NCBI GenBank assembly: GCA_964019695.1
Contig: OZ026522.1
Span: 65,123,811 to 65,187,810 of the forward strand
DNA: 64,000 bases
Direction of reading: 5' to 3'
DNA from: Loripinus fragilis
Taxonomy: Eukaryota > Mollusca > Bivalvia > Lucinida > Lucinidae
Shown here: positions 1 through 11,100 of the stretch, piece by piece
How positions within the stretch are numbered: position 1 is the stretch's first letter
Layout of the letters: each line of letters begins with the position of its first letter
Notes under the pieces: generated by a model
Database searches by the model: none
Seen by the model: only the letters and a program-made list of their open reading frames with translations
Told to the model about the DNA's origin: nothing
Program-made: the position numbers and the translations under genes

Positions 1-774
1 AATGAAATGACAATCGCAGAAGTAATGGAACTTATCGCATAGATAACCAGCTAAGATGCAGACAGGCCTACCCATATTGCTGGATAAGTTATTTTCCATT
101 GAATAGCCGACTATACGTGCTATCATTTTATGGGCCTCGTCGCCAGAAAACCCATCTTTGGGGTTTCAGACAAGGTCTTGCTCAAACCAGCCTGCTCAGC
201 TACGAAATTAGCTAGAATATTGAAATTTCGCTTGCAGCAAGTTTAGATACGATACTTTCCAATTAGCAAATCAAAGATGCTGATCAGACTGTGCAGACCA
301 GCTCGCCCTTGTTGTTCGCAAACCCCAAAGACAGATTTTCTTGCGTCAAGGCCCATATGACCTGCAATCTGGAAGGGGCCTGATCTGGGTCCAAACTATT
401 TGTAAAGATCATCAGCAGATGCCAAAATTCACCGAGGCAGGCCGAGTTAAATAAGCTGACATTACCAATCCAATCTGGTTGCTTCAATTTAATTGCGTTG
501 TGGCTGTCTCTGTTTTGTGTCTCTTCTTCACAGTCTGCATTCTGTGACTGTGGCATTTTCTGGCCATACTCACTTGCTTTTTGTGTAGTTTGGTAAGAAA
601 TACATCAAATTTTATGACTCCACAATTACAGTAACAAGACAACATTTCTGATAAAACTACTTGAATATTTACACAAAATAATTGACTTAAAAAGTGTAGA
701 ATAGGATCAAACTACTCATTAACCCCTTGTCCTGCTAAACAATGATAAAGCCTCTTTTGAAAACTGTGGTTCCA
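1..774. other. Repeat-rich 3' flank of PIAS
   Basis: No supported gene. Positions about 166-372 share long blocks with 24290-24540 in the opposite orientation (for example AACCCCAAAGACA and the block around CCAATTAGCAAATC), so this is a dispersed repeat. The region around 380-440 also resembles the hairpin MITE family with GATCTGGGTCCAAAC. Confidence 0.5.
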
Positions 775-806
775 GATCAGCTGGCTTTTGAAAAAGCCAG
801 CTGATC
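775..806. repeat. Short perfect hairpin
   Basis: Arms 775-789 and 792-806 (GATCAGCTGGCTTTT and its complement) flank a two-base loop. It resembles the cores of the other foldback elements here and may be a worn MITE. Confidence 0.6.
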
Positions 807-3320
807 AGGATCCAAAGTTTTCCAGTCAGCATATATGAATTCATGAAAATAAATAAAATTCTGATAAAAGAACTGGCCCAAAATCAGAAGGGAAAAAATT
901 ATATGATCAATTTGGCAGAACAAGGGTTAATGGGACAGTCTGCTCGGGTCTGCACTGTTAGTCATTCTATTAGCACAATTTTGTGGATCAAATTTACCAA
1001 GATAATCTGAATCCCATTCTCTTTAATACAACTGTCCAGTTGAAAATAATATGGCAGGACTTTAGTTAAGAGTGCGTAACAGAAAAATAATTTTCTTATT
1101 TCTCAACCAAAACATTAGCACTGAATTCAGGGCGATATGATGGATTTTTATTTTATGTTATCATATAGCCCTGATTTTTTAAGCCTCTATCTCTTTCCTT
1201 ACTGTTATCATGGACGTAAACCAAGTTGAAAACACATTTCCAAACAGTGTCTTCCTCTAACACTACTCCATTTTGTATGTTTATAGGTTTATCTATATTT
1301 TGCTATTTAGTTTGCCGCTGATGCATACCTGATTAGTTCTAAAAAGATAAAATACTCCTGTCCACACAGAATGTTTACACTATTTGTTTTCAAAACATGG
1401 CGTCATTTTTGTCTTCTGAGCTGAAGAGCATGCTTTTTCTGTGGGTACTGAAGTCACGCACGAATTTGTTTTGGTATTTAATGTACCGACAATGACCCGT
1501 TTACTTTCCGTTTTTTGAATACACAGATGTTTTAACAACATTAAATACCAAAATCAGACTTATATAATGTTTTCTTTTACCTTCCTTGTTATCATAATTG
1601 GCCTATAAATGATCATACCTGGTCTGTTGAGATTAAAAGAATCCAATACCATCTCACCATACATTTGTTACATATAGATATTTGCAAGAAAAGATGACCA
1701 ATTACCGATCTAACTGGGGCCGCCTTTTACCAATTTGCTGCCATCGAGAACTACCCAGTTGGATATGTACAAACTGTGTCCGAGGAGTTCTTAATGGCAA
1801 TGGATGGGATCCTTTTTTTGTGCATACAGGTTGATATTTATGGTGACCTCTCTCACCATTTGTAATAGGTTTTCTTTTAATATCTTGATGAATGTCAACA
1901 AATAAAGGTCAATCTTCAACCTAGTATGCAAATTTTTCACCCTGGTTCTGTATTCCGACGGATGTCTCTGGATTGAAATTGACTATTTTCAGATAAGGAA
2001 CTCCCCCACTTCCGCTAACAGGAAATACATAGAAAAAATCCAAATGGTTTTGCATATTCAAACAATGACATCATTATACAACTCTAATCATAAACCATTG
2101 CGCACATGTTCAAAAAGAAGGTCAAAACACCCAATGTCTCTATATAAGATTCATGTGGCGCCTTAAAAACGATGGGTACCAACTGTGTGTATTGACTGAT
2201 AGCCTATTTGAATATAAGCGTGTGATAGTAAAGCTATTCAGCGTGCAGCAAGGTTAGCCATGAAATAAAAAATATTTTCTTTCACTAATATCTTACTGAT
2301 CACTGTGCAAAAGTAATTTGATTCTGATCTTTCTAATCCATCGCTTCTTGTCGTAAACAAGCTGACCCTCTCTCGGTTCAGAGGTCAATGTACTCTTGCG
2401 TTAGCTTGCTACTTTTGGCGGGAAACTTGTCACATGAGCACATGATCAGAATAACAATTGTCCGCCTTGTTGGAAAAGTCCATTTTCGGTCTGATTATGA
2501 CATTTTGGGACATGACAAAGCTTCCTTTCCGAAAATTAGATTTATACGGGTGGGGTATGTGATTGTTAAGGATTTCTGTCAAGTAAGTATCTCATTTTCT
2601 TTGGCATGCTATATTAAATTGAAATCAAACCATTCTTGGAAATCGACTTTCATTTTCTGAAATAGGTCATTACTCGTTATAATTTAATAGAAAATAGGGG
2701 GCGCTACAATGCACAATAATACAGAAACGTGACTGCTGCGAGCGTACCAACATTGAGTAAGTTAACAGAATCAATAGCTTTAACAATTTTGCCCTGATTT
2801 TCAAAATTCAAACACCTACTTGTTTCTTATAATGTCCAAAATCCACTGTTAATCTTATTATAATAATGTACTGAGTTTTTGAAAAAGCGCTGACATACCT
2901 TACCTAGTCATGGGGAGTATAACCAGTACCGGGTTTTATTATAATATTTCTCAACGTTTTATTATGTTCGTCTCATCAATTCAACATCTGAATTTTATCG
3001 CAAAAACGTCATCACCCCTAACTCGTGAAAAGCATGCAAAATGGCTGCGATGAACCGAAAAACAACAACAAGAACATGATATTACAGATTGCATTGTTCC
3101 TGTCATAATAACGAAGTCAATGGTAACATTTTTATAACTTTGGTTGTGTATGTAAAACACATGAAGAAGTCTAAATGGTTGGATTGTCAAGGAAACGAGT
3201 TTTTCCCAAAACAAAAGGGGACTCCATCACTGGTCAAGATAGAGCACAAAAACACTGCGACTTTAGATTCAGCCAGATCGAAAAAAATCTAAAGTCGCAG
3301 TTCTGCAACTACCAAAACAT
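807..3320. other. Unassigned non-coding stretch
   Basis: Nothing gene-like seen beyond short chance ORFs. About 1050-1110 matches the left shoulder (GGACTTTAGTTAA through TTTCTCAACC) of the hairpin MITE family found complete at 34.8 kb, but lacks its palindromic core. Confidence 0.4.
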
Positions 3321-3324
3321 ATGA

Positions 3325-3440
3325 CATTGTTGTGGGTACTTAGATGAGACGGTTCTTTTGAGCACCCAAAACCTATGCTAAAAATTATGGGTAAAAAAAT
3401 ATTTACAATTTAACGCTGATATTTTTGTTTATTTAAACCT
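3325..3440. repeat. Partial GTCTC-hairpin MITE
   Basis: Contains GACGGTTCTTTTGAGCACCC followed by the right shoulder (AAAATATTTACAATTTAACG) seen at 34.87-34.95 kb. The left hairpin arm is mostly lost. Confidence 0.7.
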
Positions 3441-5097
3441 GTGAATATGGGCCAGTTCATGAAATAATGGTACTTATTGTATATTCCAACACACCTCGCC
3501 TATATAGCCAATGCTAAAAAATTGTGTTATGTGATAGTCACAGTTTTGAAAGCGGGAGGAAAGCATAATGCTAGCTGATGTCAATTACCACTGCGAAATG
3601 ACGTCAGTCTTGGCCTTAGACGGTCGGTGTAACATCCTTTGATGTTACAAATACATGTAATTGTATGCAAAACAGTTCAACTATTGCAGGATTTCTTCAG
3701 TGCCATGGCGGAAAGTTGGAAGAAGCTGAAGAGGTCAAATGTTTTTTCATTGTTTATTGTGAGTTCGATTCAAAATAGATCTGTTCTTGTGCGTGAATGG
3801 TTGAGTAGGAACTCACTGTTTGTCGGTCAGTTGTACAAAGATAAATCACTTGCACTGCACGTTTATGATTTGACCTTCTTTACAACAGACCTCCAAACAG
3901 TGAATTATTACTCAACAATTCACTGCTAGAGCAGATCTATTTCTTAAATTTAACTCAAAAAGCTATATTCCTTAGAGGGCTACTTTTGACATCATACAGG
4001 GATTTCACTAAGATTTAGAGTAGCAGGCAGACATTTTAACCTCAGTCATAGAAAAGGTCTGATCTTTATTTGACTTTAACCACAAGAGAAAATGGTCACA
4101 CATAAGGCTAAAATAGGTAATATGAATATTTTTTGACTAAATTGAGACTTCTGACAGAGAAATTAACATAAAGCAGAAGGAAAAAATATATAATTTTATC
4201 TGATGATAATTACATGTATCACCATTTTTGTATTTAGCTATGCATCTTTAGAAGCCTCATATTTGGATAATTCCTCTGTTTTTAGCCTTTGGCCAGCCAT
4301 TTTCAGAGAGAGGTATAGAGGTATGTGCTTTGTCTCATTAAGAGGATATATTATATGTTTATATAAAGACTTTTTTGATATGACACACTTATCTGGAGGC
4401 CTGATGCTATGCTGTGTGGCAGGACAACTAGGTTTTGACGTCGACCTATATCCACTACCATACTTAATATGTGCAACAAGGCTTTGGCAAGATAGTGTAG
4501 ATGCAAGAATGTCTAAGTGTTTGCTTGTCACTTATGTGAAAAATACCACAATTTTGTTTGTTGGCTTGAATCCATCATCCCAACCCCCTCCACCCAAGCC
4601 CCAGTTGCTGATGACATCAAATACTAAGGGTCATTCATTTGGACAGGGGTGTGGAAATATTACGCTCAACTTGTCTGACCTGGTCCAATTTCATTGAGGA
4701 CAAGATAGAATTTTTATATTTCAACATGAAGGAAGTCAATACAACATTGTTTTCATATTTTGGTGAACTATTACAAACTCACACCTTGTATAGAAAACTG
4801 TGTGGATCCTGATCTGGATATACACTGTTCACAATAGAGTTTTATCTGGTTTCATACTGTTCGGGAAATAGATAATATGTTGTTTTAGCACAGTAAGGTT
4901 TAAGGCGTAAGTTTACAATACCTATCATTCTGACAAATAAAATTTTCTTTGGACAAGTAGAGTATGGCCATGTACTAATCCACACTATTACTTTTTCCAC
5001 ACTCCTGCATTTGGAAGGGGACAGACAGAGATACAATAGGGCCAGTTAAGGAAAAATAATTTGCATAAAATTGCTATTATTTTTTTATTCATCAGTT
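3441..5097. other. Unassigned non-coding stretch
   Basis: Holds a TGACGTCA-like site near 3600 and an open frame of 164 codons (4203-4697) with no recognisable domain. I do not support a gene here. Confidence 0.35.
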
Positions 5098-5220
5098 CAA
5101 ACATGTGTTTTGGGTGCTCAAAAGAACCGTCTCATCGAGACGGTTCTTTTTGAGTACCCACAACATATGTTTTGGTTGAGAAATAAAAAAAAAAATCAGT
5201 TACCCGCTCTTATCTTGGGG
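5098..5220. repeat. GTCTC-hairpin MITE
   Basis: Complete palindrome core: GGGTGCTCAAAAGAACCGTC, then a short loop, then the complementary arm ending GAGTACCCA, followed by the shoulder TTTTGGTTGAGAAATAA. Opposite orientation to the copy at 34.8 kb. Confidence 0.85.
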
Positions 5221-6210
5221 CCTGGATACTTTAAATAGTATCTATAGGCATTAGTGTATAAAATATTTACTCTGCCTTTTTTGTAAAATATGATGGAACC
5301 TCAGTTGTACAATTCAGAAGAGAATCTTAGCTTGTTCTACACAGTTTATAAAGAGATTCCAGTCAAAGAAGGATAAAATAGTATATTTTACTTTTAGAAC
5401 AGTTATAGTAAAGAGATTGGGGTTAGAAAATAAAGGGTAAACGGAATAGTTCTGAGCCTCTGCATGTTAAAATCAACTAAATGGCAATTGAGCCTGGCTA
5501 AGGTCCCATGACCACACATTCTGATCAGTCTTTGCTGCCTTCTTCTTGGTACATTTGAGTGCACAATGAAGAGTCTGGTCAGACTGCTAGGTTCCCAAGC
5601 TGAATTACTGCAAAACATTTAATATACCCAGCATCAAAATTTGGCAATTTTAAATGATTGACATATTGGTGTATTTTAATTTTGGAGCTTACTTACAGTA
5701 AATGTTGTAAAATTTCGAACTCTTTCTGTTCTCAAATAAAATTTTGGTTTTCAAGGTTGTAATTCAGAAAATGCTTGTCTGAAAAGCAGTCTGCTCTGGG
5801 TCTGCACTGTTTGTCTAGGCTGTTTTGGCAGGCAACTATTGTTTGAAATTTCAGAACATTCACCATAATTTTATGACCTTTATAGTCATTGGGGCTGCTT
5901 TTAAAGTTTTAAAGAAAAATGTGATTCCTCTATTCTTGTCTTTAAAGTAGCCCCTTTAAGATGAGATTTTCTTGAAGTGGAAACAAATTCTAACATTCTA
6001 CAGACAATGTACCACTCTACCACTGATGTATCCATTTATCACTTATTTTACCTGTATTTCGTTTGTTTAAATCTCCAAATTAAAGTGCCTGGCAAATATA
6101 AGTGTTTTACAGTAATCTCTGCGAGCCACATCTATCATTTTGTTGTCTTATAATACCTCTGCATGCTGGTGACAATAAAGTGGTGACATTTTTGTCACCT
6201 GCTGACAATC
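5221..6210. other. PIAS 3' flank, no gene
   Basis: Downstream of the PIAS stop on the minus strand. Includes a worn hairpin-element fragment near 5780-5830 (GTCTGCTCTGGGTCTGCACT). The 3' UTR of PIAS probably lies in the upper part, but I could not choose a polyadenylation site. Confidence 0.35.
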
Positions 6211-6212
6211 TT

Positions 6213-6285
6213 TGTAAACAGCTTGGACCTAGATCAGACCCGACAAAATGTCCGCCCTGATCTGGATCCAACCTGTTTGACACTC
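6213..6285. repeat. GGATCC-type hairpin MITE
   Basis: Imperfect palindrome with arms around GACCTAGATCAGACCC and GGCCCTGATCTGGATCC-like sequence, loop CGACAAAATGTC. Same family as 23.95, 29.38 and 32.41 kb. Confidence 0.75.
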
Positions 6286-6411
6286 TGATGGTATTCCTCA
6301 AAGAATTTTTGAAAAAGTTCATTTTGAAAAAAAATCAACAGATGACAAAACAGCAAATAAAATTACCCAGCATGCAAAGAGTTAAATTGCAGCTCAAATT
6401 ACAATACTGTA

Positions 6412-8184
6412 TCAACTGTTCGTGTCCACTTGTTTTTCAACCTTATGTTTTAATTTCTTTTCTAACCACTTGGCTCTTTGTTCTTTGAATTTTTTGACAA
6501 CCTTTGTTATCTTTCTTCTCCGCTTCTTTTTCACTTTCTTCCCTTTAACTTTAACTTTATTAGGTCTCCATGAACCACTACTATCTGTACACGAGTCCGA
6601 GCTATCAATTCCACAATTATCTGAGTCTGAAAACATCCAAGACTTCATGGATGAATCACTACCATAATCCAATGTTTTATTTGTATCACAGTTTACTTCC
6701 TTATTCTCTTTTACTGAAACTTCTGGTAATATAGCCTTTTCCACATGATGTGAAGTTGCTAAATATCTAGCTAACTCTGTACTAGGTGATGTTTCTAAAC
6801 TTTTAGCTTTTTCGGTAATAGCCGAGGGTTCTGACTGTAAAGTTCTTCCCATAAAAGCTGATGTTTGTGAAGGTAAAGCTCTTCCCATAACAGCTGAAGG
6901 TTGTGGCTGTACCGCCCTTCCCATAACAGCTGTAGGTACTGATGGTAATCCTCTTCCCATAAAAGCTTCTGAAGGCAAAGCATTTTCCATAACAGTTGAC
7001 GGTATAGCTCTTGTCATAAAAGCTGAAGTTTCTGAAGGAAAAGCTCTTCCCACAATAGCTGAAGGTTCTGAAAGTACAGTTCTTGACACAAAAGCTGATG
7101 GTAAAGTTGTTCCCATAACAGCTGATGGTAAAGCTGTTGCCATAACAGCTGATGGTAAAGCTGTTGCCATAACTGCTGATGGTAAAGCTGTTCCCATAAC
7201 AGTTGATGGTAAAGCTGTCCCCATTACAGTTGATGGTAAAGCTGTTCCCATAACAGTTGATGGTAAAGCTGTTCCCATTACAGTTGATGGTAAAGCTGTT
7301 CCCATAACAGCTGATGGTAAAGCTGTTCCCATAACAGCTGAAGGTACAGCACTTCCCATAAAAGTTGAAGTTTGTAAAGGTAAAGCTCTTCCCATAACAG
7401 ATAATGTTTCTGAAGGATTAGCTCCTCCCATACTAAAGTGTGTTGCTGGATATTTAGCCTTTTCAATACTATTTGTGGTGTCTGAATGTTTTGTTTTTTC
7501 TAAATTTCTATCCCTTTCCATACTTTTTGAGGTTTCCGTAGAGTTCACTTTTTCTTTTGGTAAACTAACTGAGGATTGCAATGATTTAGATTTTTCTTTA
7601 CTAACTGATTTATTCAGACGATTTTCATGAAATCTTTTGACATTATTGATATCACACCTGGTTATTACCACTACTGGTCTTCTTTTATCAAGTAATTTCA
7701 CGGAATGAATAGGTTGATGACTATGTTTTGGACTAGATTTTTTCCTCTTAGTGTCAGGCGCATCTTCAGAGGGACTGTATGAATCTGTACTACCTTCATC
7801 ACTCTCAATTACATGACCTCTTTTTCTCTTCTTTACTGAAATATACTCATCAGTATCACTCTCTAATTGATCAACAGCTTTCTTATCCCGAACTTCTAAA
7901 CCATTAACTATGGTTCCATGCTTGCTCTTAGATTTACTCATTTCTTTTTTCTGTTTATCCTTATTCCCTTTCTTAGAATTACTCGGCTTGTCTCCGTCAC
8001 TATCACTTTCAATACGCTTAGAATTTTTCTTATATGATTTTTTGGTAACACCAACACTTGAGTCAGAATCTGAGGCTGGTCTCCAGCTGTGTGGTTCATT
8101 GTCTGGTTCTGACTCGCTCTCACTACTACTGCTCAGCTCTTTCATATTTCTCGCTGTGATGCCTTTTCTTTTACTTCTTCTTTT
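6412..8184 (-). CDS. PIAS: PIAS last exon: 590-residue repetitive nuclear tail
   Basis: Open from acceptor TTTTCAG (8185-8187) to the stop at 6412. It encodes 590 residues: a Lys/Arg-rich start (KRRSKRKG), acidic Ser/Glu/Asp clusters mixed with basic nuclear-localisation-like runs (KKRKR, TKRKK), a hydrophobic [11 protein letters not shown] segment (about 679-689) that could be a second SUMO-interaction motif, a long array of TALPS(A/T)VMG-type repeats (about 763-969), acidic-serine patches and a C-terminal basic region with [17 protein letters not shown] appears twice, near the start and near the end. No folded domain is visible. An in-frame Met lies 13 codons after the acceptor, so a separate gene is possible, but open phase 0 across the acceptor favours the PIAS terminal exon. 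No polyadenylation signal was assigned. Confidence 0.86.
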   Translation of the reverse strand, partial: KRRSKRKGITARNMKELSSSSESESEPDNEPHSWRPASDSDSSVGVTKKSYKKNSKRIESDSDGDKPSNSKKGNKDKQKKEMSKSKSKHGTIVNGLEVRDKKAVDQLESDTDEYISVKKRKRGHVIESDEGSTDSYSPSEDAPDTKRKKSSPKHSHQPIHSVKLLDKRRPVVVITRCDINNVKRFHENRLNKSVSKEKSKSLQSSVSLPKEKVNSTETSKSMERDRNLEKTKHSDTTNSIEKAKYPATHFSMGGANPSETLSVMGRALPLQTSTFMGSAVPSAVMGTALPSAVMGTALPSTVMGTALPSTVMGTALPSTVMGTALPSTVMGTALPSAVMATALPSAVMATALPSAVMGTTLPSAFVSRTVLSEPSAIVGRAFPSETSAFMTRAIPSTVMENALPSEAFMGRGLPSVPTAVMGRAVQPQPSAVMGRALPSQTSAFMGRTLQSEPSAITEKAKSLETSPSTELARYLATSHHVEKAILPEVSVKENKEVNCDTNKTLDYGSDSSMKSWMFSDSDNCGIDSSDSCTDSSGSWRPNKVKVKGKKVKKKRRRKITKVVKKFKEQRAKWLEKKLKHKVEKQVDTNS

Positions 8185-11100
8185 CTGAAAATTTTAAAAA
8201 GAAAACAATTTGTGATCCTTATGATTTGTTGCTTAAAAGATCACTTTTTGGAGACCAGTCTTATTTGTTGCTTAACAGATCACTTTTTGGAAGCCAGTAT
8301 TAAATACTGGCCTCCAAAAAGTTATCTATTAAGCAACAAATCATAGTCATCACAAAAAAGTGTTATCCACATATTAAAAGTAAAAATCACAAGCACAAAA
8401 AATAAATGGATACATCACCACAGTGAAGAGCCTGTGACCTATCCAATATTGATTGGAATATGCACACATTCATTGACACCATTATCCCCCCACTATTCTT
8501 ATTTCCTGAAAATGGTTTCCGCTTTTTATGCCTTCAGACTAGATTGTTTTTAAGTAAGCAAACAATAAATCAACCCTGAGAAGACTGCTTTCATGGGAGG
8601 AGTCTTATCTGGGTCCATTTTGTTTGCAATATAGGCTACTTAAGAACAAAAGTAAATGAGAGAGCCATTAAATACTAATTCTTCCATCTTGTTTGGTACA
8701 ATGAAATGAGAAACTTCATTGTATATATTATAGACCATACATTAGAATTTCCAAAGTTACCCATATAAGGCTAGCGTCCTTTTTGTGGGACATAGCCAAA
8801 CAGTGCATCCCCAGAAAAGAAGCCGCAGAACACGGCGCCTGATCAGGGTCTCCACCATTTGCTTACATAATGTACTATTAAAATATAAGGGAAAAATACC
8901 ACCCAACCACCCTTAAAATGGATAATGACTGGTCCAATTGATAAGAGTTGGGAATTCCATTCGGCTTAAATGGGTTAAGACCCTGAAGCTTGTTTTATAT
9001 TATCAAACAGTGCTGACCCTAAGGAAATGTCCAATGAAGCACTCATATTGACCCTGTGACATGCTGCAGTGAAGCCATTAATCATGCATAACATGCACAT
9101 GAAATTGGTGAGTTTCTTGGTCAGTATAGGAAAGGCACACAGTACAGGAATTGTGGTACAGCAGAGCAGGTGTCAGTAGCATATAGGGGGAAATGGGAAT
9201 CTTATATTGGAAAATACTATCCAAATATGTTAAAAACAAATAGGCCTTGAGCTGGCTATAGACCCCCCTCCCCCCCCAGGGGGAATTTCGTACACTATGA
9301 TTTTCTGAAACTACATTATATAAGACACAGAATAAAAGATGTTAGCCCTCTGAGAGTGGCAGCGTTAACGTGTAACAGCACGTTATATACGTTACCCCCC
9401 AAAATAGCATTAAACGTCCCTGATAATGTCTCAACCATGACATGTTCATACATATTTGCATGCTGACACAGGTTTATGAACTTCTTATAAAACAGTTACA
9501 TATTTTTAGCATTAATTTTATAAATGTCTTGAGTAATTACCGTTGTATACGTTACTTAGTGTTTCCTTCGTTATTTCCGAATATCAGTATGGTATTTATT
9601 GACTATACGTGTATTACATCTGTCACAGAATATAGTAAATCTATAAGGCTGCTACTTAAATGATTTAAAGTTCTTTATTATGGTCGCTTACACTATTTTT
9701 TCAGGTCCATGTTATGTATGTGACCTTCAAAATAGCATTAAACATTTAAGTTAATGTCTCTAACAAGCTCTGTTTATTCTTATTTGCATGCTTGCACAGG
9801 TTTATGTACTTCTCTTAACAAGGTTCCAAGGCGGTACTTCTTTTGTGGATCTTTTATGTTTTTGTTCTGTCTTGTGTTTGCTATGTTTTGTGCGCGTCTG
9901 TTTATATGTGCTTTGTGGTCACCTGCTGGGAAAGGGCTGACCTCTTGGCTCTCGTTTGTGGTGTCTTCTGTGAGTTTGTCACTTTCCCATTGGTATCCTG
10001 TGTCAGGTGTGGTACTTGATTGTATCGATTCCTGATCTTTGCACCATTTCTTACTTTTACCTAGTTTAAGCAATCATTTAATAAATGCCTTGAGCTTTAA
10101 CTGTTATGTGTGTTACCAAATGATATATAAGTTATTCTGAGTATCTGTATAGAAGTTGTTGACTATACATGTATAAAGTCTGTCAGAGAATTTAGAAAAT
10201 ATATATGGCTGAAATAAATTGAAGTTCCTTATTAATTTATGGTGACTTAAACTAATAATATAATGTGATCTATCAACCTTCGCTGTTTGCTCACATAAAC
10301 AGTATAGATACCATGCATTCAAATCGGAAGTTCTGAAAGACAGTCATTGTGAAACAGCTCAGTTCTGGGCAAGGTATATGGATATGATTCAGATGGTGTT
10401 GACACTGATTAGGGCTACAAGGAAAACAACTTTGAATTGCATGTCATCTCTATCTGTATGCCTTGTTCCCAATGTTCATTGCAAACGATCACAACAACCT
10501 CGCACAATATGTACCTGTGAAACTGATTACACTCATAAATTTGATGCACATCGCAGATGCAAAGAACTTCTCGAACAAAATGGGTTTAGTGTGTTACAAC
10601 CATTGGTTCTTTGCTTGAGAAATGCTTTTGACATAGCTATTAGGCAAACAATAAAGAGGTATTATAGGCTTCAGCAACTAGAAATACGATTCGTACTACA
10701 GATGGAATGGTGTACTACTCATCACGTCAGAGCTCAATATATTGAAACAGCTCTTCAATGCATTGAAATGAAACATTCTTTCTGCTCTGATGCAAAAAAG
10801 AATGAGTACAAGAGGCAGTTTCAGGCTTCACCAATCCTTTAAGTTCTAGTTTTGAAGACAATGAACTGTACTTTTTGTCTTTCCGTGTGCCTGCTAAGCC
10901 TGGCATAGCTTAGGATCTTATTGAGGCTGATGAAATTGGCAGGAAGGCTGTTGCAGACTTCATTGACTCACTTTTAGTTTAAAAAAATCTGTCTTTCACC
11001 CCCGCCCCCATAAAATGCTACAAGCTAATAAAGTTTTGATGCTTGTGAGGTCAAGCAATAAGAAATTGCCCAATTTACAAAACATAAACAGCCAGATGAG

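Noticed and set aside
2388..2660. Open frame of 90 codons
   Set aside because: No conserved motif and no splice or regulatory context; chance ORF in repeat-rich DNA.
3639..3929. Open frame of 96 codons containing an internal GCCATGG start
   Set aside because: Only the first few codons after the inner ATG look protein-like; the rest has no recognisable pattern.
4203..4697. Open frame of 164 codons on the plus strand
   Set aside because: No domain, poor composition (Cys/Leu/Tyr-rich chance look), no splice or promoter context, and an overlapping open frame on the other strand.
7278..7466. Leu/Tyr-rich peptides in alternative frames of the PIAS tail
   Set aside because: They are out-of-frame readings of the 27-bp minisatellite; the long frame extends far beyond the repeat.
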